Shown in pieces: positions 1-9,606 of a stretch of DNA of 64,000 nucleotides (its first letter is position 1; each line of letters opens with the position of its first letter). Under the pieces are notes generated by a model. That model worked only from the letters and a program-made list of their open reading frames with translations. It did not search any database and was not told the origin of the DNA. A program made the translations under genes and the position numbers. The DNA is from Pilaira anomala (lineage: Eukaryota > Mucoromycota > Mucoromycetes > Mucorales > Mucoraceae): positions 186,001-250,000 of the forward strand of contig JAIXMQ010000034.1 of assembly GCA_025716855.1 (NCBI GenBank), in the 5' to 3' direction.

Positions 1-465
1 TGCCTGTACCAGAAGGCATCTCTAATACACAATGACCCTAATAAATTTTTTCAAAAACTTGAATACGTGTTTCGATAGATCGAGTTGTTTGTTTTATTAT
101 TTTACCTGTGCATCAAGCGACCTTTTTAAATCGCACATGTATTGGTACTGTTCCGGGTATATCTTGTCATATGGAAAGTGAACAACTAGATCGTCAATGT
201 TGAAACTAAATGAATCGATATTAATAGTCTATAGATAAAAAGAAAAAGGAAAAAAAAAAGAGAGAGAAAGAATATTTACATCATATTCAAAATATAACAA
301 GTTCGAAAATATATATATAAAAAAAAGGGCGCTTTTGAAAGAAAAAGAAAAAAAAAAAAAAAAGTGAATAAAGCACACGCCAAAAGGAAGCGTGACTTCA
401 ATCCCCATGAAAAATATTTCAAAAAGAAAAATTGCTTGAAATCTTTTTCTTTTTTATACTTTAAC

Positions 466-710
466 ATGTCTCAAAATCCACAAGCAGCACCACCTCCCTT
501 TGTTACAGGTGCACCTCCACCACCTTTTCCTCCTGGCTTTATGCCACCTGCAACTGGAGCACCTCCATTCGCCGTGAATGCACCTCCACCTACTCAACCT
601 ACTATGGTGAACGGAATTCCTGTCGCTAAACAACCTTTGAATACAACTCCTAGTCGAACTGTTTATGTCAGCAACTTGAACGAAAAAGTCAAATTAGATG
701 GTAATAAATA

Positions 711-743
<33 letters not shown>

Positions 744-1516
744 CTAACTTGATTACTAAATAAAACCAAAAAAAGTTTTAAAGAATTCGTTACGTACTTT
801 ATTCAAGCAATTCGGCAACGTGTTAGATGTCGTAGCTCACCAAAACATTCGTATGCGTGGACAAGCTTTTGTCGCGTTTCCTGATGAGGAAAGTGCAGAG
901 AAAGCAATTAAGGAATTACAACACTTTGTACTTTACGATAAGCCTATGGTGCTTCAATTTGCTCGTAACAAATCCGACGTGCATGCCAAAACAGATGGCG
1001 ATTTTGAAGAGCATCGCAAAAAACGTTTAGCAAAGAAAGGTATAAAACAAAATGAATATAATTATAGGATGAAATACTGATACAACAAATATAAATAGAG
1101 GAAGTGTCCAAATTACCTCTTCCTGGATCTCATAAACCTACGTTTAAAGCCAGTAGACCTCAATCAAGTAAAAATAAAATATATTCAGCACTTTATTTGT
1201 ATACATATACTAACAATTTTCTACAATAGATGCTCCCTCACACTTTAATCCTACTGCTAATATTCCTGATGAATACTTACCTCCCAACAATATCCTTTTC
1301 TTACAGAAATTACCAGAAACGATTACTCAACAACAACTTGTGGAACTTTTCCAACGTTATCCTGGTTTCAAGGAAGTTCGTATGATTCCTACCAAGAAAT
1401 CTATTGCTTTTGTTGAATACGATAACGAACTTCAATCTGCTGTTGCAAGAAGTGAATTATCTGGACATTCATTTGGTCCTGACCAAGAAATGAAGGTTAC
1501 ATTTGCAAGAAAATAA
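466..1516 (+). CDS. U1A/U2B''-type snRNP RNA-binding protein, 4 exons
   Basis: Spliceosomal protein expected to bind a U1 or U2 snRNA stem-loop in the nucleus. Exons 466-700, 776-1039, 1099-1167 and 1230-1516 join in frame to 284 residues, close to the 282 of human U1A. A Pro/Ala-rich N-terminal stretch of about 65 residues precedes RRM1, which shows RNP2 (TVYVSNLNEKV) and RNP1 (RGQAFVAF); the second RRM starts at NNILFLQKLPETI and ends with the protein. RNP1 and the NLNEK motif are nearly identical to those of U1A/U2B''. The ATG at 466 opens the only sensible N-terminus. Introns have CTAAC-like branch sites, and the first carries a long T/A homopolymer. The gene converges on the giant minus-strand gene 167 bp away. 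I cannot tell U1A from U2B'' by eye; the two-RRM length with a proline-rich part favours U1A. Confidence 0.93.
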
Positions 1517-1683
1517 TTCTTGTCTTTATTATATAACTGAAAGAACATTAGCACGACGTTCTTTTTTTTTTTTATCGTTTTCTCTTACGTTTCTCCATCA
1601 TCTTTTCTTTTTCGTGTATTATATAGAATTTTATTTGTTTTAAAAAATAAATAAAATGAAAACTTTTTTTATTATCATAATTA

Positions 1684-4600
1684 TTATAAATCCCAAACAA
1701 TTTCAGTTACATACATCGAAACAGTTTGTCTTGATTCACCTAAAGCATCTAAATCATCTACATGAATCTTTAATTGACCAGGCATACTTTCTTTTGGATT
1801 AGAAATAGCAACAGAAAGTGTTAAAGTACCACCTGGTTCAATAATTCCTGTACCATCTTCATTTAATTTTGATATCATCACAATTTCATGTGCAGGGAAT
1901 TCAGCAGGACCTTCTACTGTCACCTTGAATCGAAGCGGTACCTTCGTAGCATGGTTGATAATTGTTAAAGGTAAACTTTCAGGCATACATGCAGAATCCA
2001 TTAAATCCGTTCCATTATCACTATCTTGATAATAAGTTACTAATTTGAAATCCAATCTACGTTCGCTTAATGCAAATGTTGCAATTTCTTCTAAAACACA
2101 TCGAATAGGAATCGTTTCTCGTACACGCGTTCTACTTTCTTCTTCATCCTCTTCTTCTTCAATAGGTGAGGTAGTGACCCATAAATTAGCCATGATAATA
2201 CCTGAAAGATCAGTGAATTCAGCTCGATTTCTAGGTAAACGTGAAGATTCATTGGGTGATGCTCTTACTCTCACTTCAATACTTCCTTGCGGTCCAATTG
2301 CAATATCTCCCTTGAGCGGTGAATTTGTATAACGAGACAAGACATCCAAATTAACATAAGGTGCTAATTCAGGTGTAATATCTACTCCAATTTCAAATCG
2401 AAGGTCATCTTCTGTCTTGTTATGAATCACAAACCAGTTATCACAAGGTGCATTTTGTACAGCAATTGGATGATGTAAAGTAGGCAAGACCAATTCACCA
2501 TTACTGGATAATCTTTCAAATCGTAATTCAAACACAGTCATTAAGGCCTTCAAATGTAAATGCATTGAATTGGAATTGTTACGTAAATTGTTGATACGAA
2601 CATTAAAACGATGAAGTCCTGAAGTCTGGTCTGGCATTTCCTTTGGGTTCAAAAGACCTTCGACACGCTGTGTCTTGCGAGATGGGATATAAAACAATTT
2701 TTGCTTGACGGCAACACCATGACGATCTAAAGGCGTAAAATCAATAAACTTGGGAGCATTGATTTCATACGTAGCAGGTACATCAGCTAAATTTCTAATT
2801 TGGAACTCGAAACGAATAGGCTTATAGGAAGTATTATGCCCAATTTTACCCAAATCAATTCTATCCACATCTAATTCAATACGAGACATACAAAACAAGG
2901 CTTCCAATTCAATTGCAAGTACTTCAATACTTTGACGTGCATCGTATAAAACCAACATTCCCTTGAGCGATCCACTACGGCCTTGAAGTGCTAATGATCT
3001 GCCCTCTTCATCTAATTTCTCTGCTGATGGACTATGTAAGCGTACACGAATGCGTTGACCGGGTTGTAAAGAAAGTTGACCACTGCGCTGAGAGAATAAA
3101 CCTTCTGTATAATCCACATGAATTGATTTAATTTTTTCTTCATCTACTGCAAATTTAGCAGTAATATCTACATCACTCATAGCTACAAGTTGCATAGGTT
3201 GACCAGAGGTATTAGAGACATCAATTTCACGAACATATAAACGAGTAGCATCTTGTTCTGGTAATTCCATAAGTTGTAACGCAGTTTCTTCTTCATTATG
3301 CTGTGGTGCAGGACAAATATAGATACTTTCCCAACGAATCATAGGTAATGGATCTGCTTCACGATGATCAGTTTGATCATTATCATCTATGTGATATGAA
3401 TGAGAGGTTTGCGCACTACCCAATAACTTCTTTGAAGGTAAAGTCCAGGCATCTAATTTCTTGCAATCCACAAATAATCGAACATCAATCACAAATACTT
3501 CTTGACTGTTTCGTTTATTAGTTACAATTAGCTTTTCATTCAAGAGACCATAACGATAAGCATTGATACGGAAAGTAATTTGAGTTAAAGATGCTGTTGC
3601 GACAGAAGCTAAATCATCATAAGAACCACGACGATCACTGTGTCCACTAAGTGAGCCACTCACACTACCATTTATAGAATCCGTTGTACTATTCTTTCGT
3701 TGCTTATCACCTGGGAACTCCATATCACGATCTCTAATCAACTTAGTACCACGCCAGCCATTCAAAGTACCACCACGACGATCCAATTCAATATTACCAC
3801 TTGCGCATTCTACTTCATAATCCAAAGGCAATTCACCAGACTTGTTCTTGATAGTAAAAGCACCATAAAATTCCTTTTGAAGTAAATCAGTATAACCCAA
3901 ATTAATTACACGATCAGATACTTCTAAATGAGATTGACCAATAATTGAAGTAAATTTAACTGTCTGTGTCAACATCAAAAGCATCTCTTCTTCTTCATCT
4001 GCCTTTTCTTCTCCTTGCTTTTTAACAGTATCTTTTTCGAAAATAGAAAACTTAATACCACCTACAAGTTCACGACATTCATCTTCAGAGTTACCAAGGT
4101 ATCCAGTTAATAAGTTAGGTTGTACAGCTACCCATACAGTAGTCATACCACCACGCTTTAAAGGCATCATTTCGACTAGTCCTCTTTCACCGGCTTCATC
4201 CATAAAGATCAATACTTGATGAGATAAATTACTTTGACAGGTAATAAATACATCTTGCCCAGACGTGTTCTCTACCAACAATGGAGTCACTTGAGAGTAT
4301 TTTGTACCAGGATCCACATAAGAAAAGCCAAGATCAAGTATACCATTATCTTCATCTGCAAGCGAAGGGAAGTCCAAGTATTGATTACAATGAGCCAAAT
4401 ATTGAATTGTGAATGGTTGAAGTGTACCCGTACGCTTGTTTTTCAATGAAAATGTACTGAGGTATTTACCAGGCTTTGTAGGTGAAATACCATATCGAAT
4501 CTTTTTAGTTTCTTTCGGTAATAGTTGTCTTGAATCACTAGAAGCATCAAAGTTAAATACAGGAGGTTGATCTTTCGATACCAAATCAAATTCAATAGGT

Positions 4601-7600
4601 TCATCCGATTCGTTCGTGACCTTGACGTAAAAGACAGCAGGTTGGTTTACCTCAACACGGCCTCCATCAAAGAAAGTTCGCTCTAATTTCAAAGCTTCTT
4701 CGACTACTGGTTGAGTCTCTTTTTCAAGTTTAGGAGGTGATTTAGCTGTTTCACTTGTAGTCTGAAGAAGAGAGGGCCCCTTAAGAAGATTAGAAGAAGA
4801 ATCCAAAACGTCTTTCGAATTAATTTCTTTCTTGACATTCTGATCGTTTCCTATGGAAACAGCACCCTTTTCACCGTCATCAACAAGATCCAAAGCCTCT
4901 ATATAACTAGATTCGTCTGTATAAACTTCGGCAGTATAAACAATACTCTTACATACATCAGTATTCTTGTATTCATGAACTAAAATACGACCCTTGACAG
5001 AGATAGGAACAGAAGGATCTTCATCTTGTGCAAGTTCTTCAATATGAGGTTGGAAAGGTCTCAAGACAGGTTTGAAAGTCACATGAACTGTTTTAGAAGC
5101 ATGCGCATCTAATGGGAATACAACACTCTCGGCTGTCTTTTTGAATACTGTACTGACTTCTTTACCCACCGTTGCAACCGTAGTAGTAGTAGTGGTAGTA
5201 GTAGTAGCAGGAGCAGTATTAGAAGTAGCGGTGGAAGCATCAGTAATAACAGCAGCAGAGGATTGAGGAGCAGCTGTACTTGATGAAGAGGATGAAGAGG
5301 GTATAGCGCCGGCAGGAGTAGTAATTGTAGTAGTAGTTAAAACAGCAGCAGAGTCAATCGTATCGGCTTTAGCAGGTTTATCAGATTTTTCTTTTTTACC
5401 AGAGTCAGATTCAGAACCATCTTTTTCATTATCCAAATTCTTGAGTTTAGCCAACTTTTTCAAATACTTCTTGACTTTGTCTGGCTGTGCTTTACGTTTA
5501 GCAATTTTCAACTTTTGTTCTAAGTTTTCAATTTCTTCTTCAGCTTCTTTAGAGATGGTATTAGTATCTTCGTCTTTAACATCAAATTCAAATTCTGCAT
5601 AGTAACGACCAAAGATAACTTCATTAGGATCCACACGTATTTCAAACATACGTGATTGCTTGTTTGTGTTTGTCAAAATGATTGTCTCTACGCGTGAGCA
5701 AGGTTGGTCGACTAGGCAAGAACCAAAGGATAACTCGAGAGATTTGATCAAGAATGTAGAAGGTTTACGAACTTGTGCCTTTAATAACAGTACTTGATCA
5801 TTTGTTCTATCACGAATATTTTCAATCACCAACTTCTCCATAAACGGACCAGATAAAGTAGGCTCAAACACAAAGTCTACTTCACGTTTACCGTAAGAAC
5901 GTACCACACCGTATCTCCCCACATCTAAATCAATATCACCTGAAGCAATTGAGCCAGATTTGCGAATGGCATATAATAACGGAGTCTCACTACGATTATG
6001 TAAAACAATTGTCTTTGCATGACGTTCATTCCTCTCTACCAAACCAAAATTAATATTCTTTTGTCCTAAATCCATGACAGAACGACATAATTGAGATCTT
6101 AAAATGACTTCGCGCACTGGAATATCAGCTTGACTAAGATCCAACAAGTTTTCAAATTCGGTTTGTTCAATATCACGGTCAAATTGGACCAATCTTAAAA
6201 AGATACGAGCATCTTGTTTCTTGGGTGCAGATTGAATATGAGGTTTTGTAGCTCCACAAGGTGTAATTACAATTACTACTTCTTCTTCTCCCTTTGGATC
6301 TACATCTACAATAGATGTTCGTACAAGTACTCCCTTCTCCACTAATCGATCTAGTTCTCTGCGCCAAGCTAACTGATATCGCACAAATTGTTCTTCGGCT
6401 GATTGCTTTGGAAATAAGGGTGGCGCTGCTTTGGATCCATGTTCAAGTACTGAAATTAAATCTTCGAATGGAACTCTTGATTTTCCTGCAATATCTGACC
6501 AATCTAAATTCTTTCGAGACTTGTATCGAGCTGCTGTAATGCCCAAAGAGCGTTTTGTTTTTGCACTACGTGTACCATAGTTATGGTGTCGACTATGTGT
6601 AGCGGTTCTTATATCCACACGTTTCTTGGTTGGTACAGGTGTAGATACCTTGAGATGATGACGACCTCCAGTAGTTTCAATTTCTGTATTTGCAATAGCT
6701 GTTTTCTTATTGTCTGTAACACTGGCAGATACACCACCATTCTTGGAATCAGCGAGTTTATCCATACTATCTCCTTTGTCATCTATTATTCGATTGTGAC
6801 TCTTCTTGTGGTGATTCTTTAAAAAGTTGAGATCAGAATTCACTTGAATCATCTTTCTTCGATATGATTTTAAAGGTTGTAAAGGAGGTAAAGCAAGATC
6901 CAAATAAGCAGTAGAAGAGTGCGCTTGATCTAATTTGATTTGTTGTAGAGAACTTCGGAATTTTCTCGCCACCATTAAATCTTTTTTGGCGTCAGTTGTT
7001 CTACGTAACTTTGTAGCTTCTGATTCAGATATAGGTTTTGTAGGTTCTGAGGAAGTCAAAGTAGGTTTCACAATACGACGACTACTGATAGATTCTAATA
7101 AGAGTTTAGATCGTCTTCTTCTAACGTGAGGCGGTGATAAGGAAACGATAGGCGAACTTACATCTCCCTTTTCTATTGCTTCTGCAGTAATTGAATTAGC
7201 AAGTTTGGATGCAGTAGAAGGTGCAGTTGCAGTAGTTGATGTATTGGAAGTGATAGTAGAAGGTAAAGCATTCTCAGCAAGTTTCTTCTTATTTCTTGTA
7301 TAGATTACGATATCTTCAGGCAATGAAGTAGTGATTTCCAAAGATAATGGTTTATCTCTAATATTTTCTACAGTAAAAGTACGAAGTGATGGAGAGTTTA
7401 AAGCGATAGAACCGAAATCCAAGAAATTAGCACCAGTCGCAGTCAAAATACGATAAAATAAAGAATGAAAAGTGACTCTATTTTTATCAATATTTGTACT
7501 ATGAACTTCAATAATTTGATCATTATCCTTATTGAGAAAGTTGACTAAAGTGATTTGCTTTCGATAATCAGGATTTACTTTACGAGGATAAAGGTCTAAT

Positions 7601-9606
7601 TTAAGTTCTACATAACTTCTTGGTTGAATCGTAATTTCACCTCTTAAACAATTTAATACTTTTGAACAAAATTGGAGTTCAACTCGGGCCATAATATCAG
7701 AACGATTAAAAATGTTGATAGGTAACGATTTTAATGTGCCCACATCTGTATCACCAAAATTGATCACCTTAGGTATAGCTTCTACAAATGATGTACATGT
7801 TCTTGCTCTACATTGAATTACTTTTCTTTCTTTTGGTTCTTCACTTCGAAATGGTCCATATTCTAAAGATATTCTAAAATTCCTTCGAATCAATTGTCCT
7901 GCATTAAAGTCATTTATAGAAACATCTTTTTGTGGTTTATATGAAACTTGAATCACTCGCTCGGTACCTGGTTTAAGCACAAAATCTTCAATCCGTGTAT
8001 AACTTTCTGTCGTACTAAGATTGGCTGTAGATGCATTATTTGAACCACTATTACCATTAACATTGTTACCACCATTAATACTATCTGCTACTGAACCTGT
8101 ATCTGTAAACATACCATCTACACCCGATAATCCCAAACCGATTTCAGAATCAGAATCTTCGGGAATTGTTGGGTATGAAGGAAAATGAATACGAGAACTA
8201 TTTGGAGAATCGGCCAAGTAAGGAGAGAAGGAACCATCGATATCACCCGTACCAGCGCCATTACGTGGTGTAGGAGAAGTAGATCTCGAACTAAGTTCAC
8301 TATTGGGCGCAGACAATTCAATAAATCCAGTAACGGTCGTTGGAGTATTTATTCCACCTGTAGTACGACTTGCACTATTATTACTAAATTTACGTCTCAT
8401 TGGATTTAATCTTGTATCTACTCGTTCAGGTACTTCAGTTACCGAAGTATCTTGCTTTATATCAAATAAAACTTCTGCTCCTTCAGGTAAAAATTTGATT
8501 TCCACAGGTGTTTCACTCACATTATTCAACACGATTTGCTGTACAGCCCAAGTACCTGAAATACAATCGCCAAAATCTACAACATTTCCACTACTCACAA
8601 TCAAGGTCTCCTTTCTTAAAACCGAACGAACGGTAGCATGTACTTTTGTTTGTACAACGTTACGTGTGTCATTTGCATTTTCCACTTGTAAATCATAATT
8701 GAATTCACCTACTTCTTTTGGCATAAATAACATGCGTACTTGTTTAGTTGAATAACATGGAATTGGATTATCGTGATTTAAAAGATGTCCAGTATCCGGG
8801 TCAATAAAATGTAAAGTGTCTACTTGTGCAGAAAGATCCATTGTATTTAAGAGCCAATAAAGATCAATTTCAGACCTATTCTGAATTGTGAAATCTTTAT
8901 AATAGGTTTCACCTAATACGCAATCATCGAAATTCAAACCAGTTTCAGCAACATCAGTCCATAAAGCAGATTGACATACGCTCGCTCTGAATTTAATTGA
9001 CACTTGGTAATCAGCTAAACTTGAAGTAGATAAAACATCTCGATTATGATCGTCCATTGAGTTATTAGTTATCGAAGCGTTTGAGTTGTAATAACCAAAG
9101 AAGAATAGACTACCAGTAACATTAAACATACTAAATGTTTCTGTTTCATCTGCTGCTACCGTCATATCAAAATCTTCTTCTTCTTCTCGAGTTAGGTGTG
9201 TAGTTTCTGGTAAAAAGGCTAATATAATAGACCGACATTGCCCAGGATTTAATTCGATTTGGTCAATATGGTTGATATAATTGAATAACTGATTGAATGG
9301 ATATTCATCTGCTTCACGAGACCAACTCACCGTATTGGTCGTGATATTGTCAATGAATTCTGGAAGATTAGAAATATTTTCGTTTTCTAATTGAAAAGCA
9401 ATCTGGCTTCGTAAATTAGAACGCATTTTGACAAGTATGGATTGATCAGACAGATTACGAATGTTTAGACGTCGAAGAGCATGTAAACCATTCAAGTAAA
9501 CATTGTCTAACGTAATTCGACCATGAAGTCCAGTCAATTCAAACATTGGTGTTACGCTTGCTGCTTTTTCCTGTTGTGTAGGTTCATGACTGGTGGCATT
9601 GTTCAT
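1684..9606 (-). CDS. giant HYDIN/ASH-like Ig-repeat protein, single exon, 2640 aa
   Basis: One uninterrupted 2640-codon reading frame, unusual here because neighbours have introns. I see at least ten copies of a beta-sandwich pattern of the ASH/MSP/HYDIN type, each with a 'x-x-[VI]-[NDL]-FG-x-x-x-x-G' strand followed by a '[IV]-x-[NI]-x-[ST]' strand, for example NVVDFGDCISGTWAVQQIVL, PKVINFGDTDVGTLKSLPI and KNINFGLVERNERHAKTIVL, spread from the N-terminus to about residue 2200. Between them lie Ser/Thr/Asn-rich linkers (about 400-540 and 770-900) and a charged coiled coil (EEEIENLEQKLKIAKRKAQ) followed by a Thr/Ser/Ala tract. No signal peptide or membrane segment is evident. Such domains are typical of ciliary, centrosomal and microtubule-associated proteins; a role here is unknown. 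The ORF starts at the first ATG; no kinase or enzyme motif is visible. Confidence 0.85.
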   Translation of the reverse strand: MNNATSHEPTQQEKAASVTPMFELTGLHGRITLDNVYLNGLHALRRLNIRNLSDQSILVKMRSNLRSQIAFQLENENISNLPEFIDNITTNTVSWSREADEYPFNQLFNYINHIDQIELNPGQCRSIILAFLPETTHLTREEEEDFDMTVAADETETFSMFNVTGSLFFFGYYNSNASITNNSMDDHNRDVLSTSSLADYQVSIKFRASVCQSALWTDVAETGLNFDDCVLGETYYKDFTIQNRSEIDLYWLLNTMDLSAQVDTLHFIDPDTGHLLNHDNPIPCYSTKQVRMLFMPKEVGEFNYDLQVENANDTRNVVQTKVHATVRSVLRKETLIVSSGNVVDFGDCISGTWAVQQIVLNNVSETPVEIKFLPEGAEVLFDIKQDTSVTEVPERVDTRLNPMRRKFSNNSASRTTGGINTPTTVTGFIELSAPNSELSSRSTSPTPRNGAGTGDIDGSFSPYLADSPNSSRIHFPSYPTIPEDSDSEIGLGLSGVDGMFTDTGSVADSINGGNNVNGNSGSNNASTANLSTTESYTRIEDFVLKPGTERVIQVSYKPQKDVSINDFNAGQLIRRNFRISLEYGPFRSEEPKERKVIQCRARTCTSFVEAIPKVINFGDTDVGTLKSLPINIFNRSDIMARVELQFCSKVLNCLRGEITIQPRSYVELKLDLYPRKVNPDYRKQITLVNFLNKDNDQIIEVHSTNIDKNRVTFHSLFYRILTATGANFLDFGSIALNSPSLRTFTVENIRDKPLSLEITTSLPEDIVIYTRNKKKLAENALPSTITSNTSTTATAPSTASKLANSITAEAIEKGDVSSPIVSLSPPHVRRRRSKLLLESISSRRIVKPTLTSSEPTKPISESEATKLRRTTDAKKDLMVARKFRSSLQQIKLDQAHSSTAYLDLALPPLQPLKSYRRKMIQVNSDLNFLKNHHKKSHNRIIDDKGDSMDKLADSKNGGVSASVTDNKKTAIANTEIETTGGRHHLKVSTPVPTKKRVDIRTATHSRHHNYGTRSAKTKRSLGITAARYKSRKNLDWSDIAGKSRVPFEDLISVLEHGSKAAPPLFPKQSAEEQFVRYQLAWRRELDRLVEKGVLVRTSIVDVDPKGEEEVVIVITPCGATKPHIQSAPKKQDARIFLRLVQFDRDIEQTEFENLLDLSQADIPVREVILRSQLCRSVMDLGQKNINFGLVERNERHAKTIVLHNRSETPLLYAIRKSGSIASGDIDLDVGRYGVVRSYGKREVDFVFEPTLSGPFMEKLVIENIRDRTNDQVLLLKAQVRKPSTFLIKSLELSFGSCLVDQPCSRVETIILTNTNKQSRMFEIRVDPNEVIFGRYYAEFEFDVKDEDTNTISKEAEEEIENLEQKLKIAKRKAQPDKVKKYLKKLAKLKNLDNEKDGSESDSGKKEKSDKPAKADTIDSAAVLTTTTITTPAGAIPSSSSSSSTAAPQSSAAVITDASTATSNTAPATTTTTTTTTVATVGKEVSTVFKKTAESVVFPLDAHASKTVHVTFKPVLRPFQPHIEELAQDEDPSVPISVKGRILVHEYKNTDVCKSIVYTAEVYTDESSYIEALDLVDDGEKGAVSIGNDQNVKKEINSKDVLDSSSNLLKGPSLLQTTSETAKSPPKLEKETQPVVEEALKLERTFFDGGRVEVNQPAVFYVKVTNESDEPIEFDLVSKDQPPVFNFDASSDSRQLLPKETKKIRYGISPTKPGKYLSTFSLKNKRTGTLQPFTIQYLAHCNQYLDFPSLADEDNGILDLGFSYVDPGTKYSQVTPLLVENTSGQDVFITCQSNLSHQVLIFMDEAGERGLVEMMPLKRGGMTTVWVAVQPNLLTGYLGNSEDECRELVGGIKFSIFEKDTVKKQGEEKADEEEEMLLMLTQTVKFTSIIGQSHLEVSDRVINLGYTDLLQKEFYGAFTIKNKSGELPLDYEVECASGNIELDRRGGTLNGWRGTKLIRDRDMEFPGDKQRKNSTTDSINGSVSGSLSGHSDRRGSYDDLASVATASLTQITFRINAYRYGLLNEKLIVTNKRNSQEVFVIDVRLFVDCKKLDAWTLPSKKLLGSAQTSHSYHIDDNDQTDHREADPLPMIRWESIYICPAPQHNEEETALQLMELPEQDATRLYVREIDVSNTSGQPMQLVAMSDVDITAKFAVDEEKIKSIHVDYTEGLFSQRSGQLSLQPGQRIRVRLHSPSAEKLDEEGRSLALQGRSGSLKGMLVLYDARQSIEVLAIELEALFCMSRIELDVDRIDLGKIGHNTSYKPIRFEFQIRNLADVPATYEINAPKFIDFTPLDRHGVAVKQKLFYIPSRKTQRVEGLLNPKEMPDQTSGLHRFNVRINNLRNNSNSMHLHLKALMTVFELRFERLSSNGELVLPTLHHPIAVQNAPCDNWFVIHNKTEDDLRFEIGVDITPELAPYVNLDVLSRYTNSPLKGDIAIGPQGSIEVRVRASPNESSRLPRNRAEFTDLSGIIMANLWVTTSPIEEEEDEEESRTRVRETIPIRCVLEEIATFALSERRLDFKLVTYYQDSDNGTDLMDSACMPESLPLTIINHATKVPLRFKVTVEGPAEFPAHEIVMISKLNEDGTGIIEPGGTLTLSVAISNPKESMPGQLKIHVDDLDALGESRQTVSMYVTEIVWDL

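Noticed and set aside
2045..8698. several plus-strand open frames opposite the giant Ig-repeat gene
   Set aside because: They are low-complexity or unlike any protein and lie antisense to a strongly supported coding frame.
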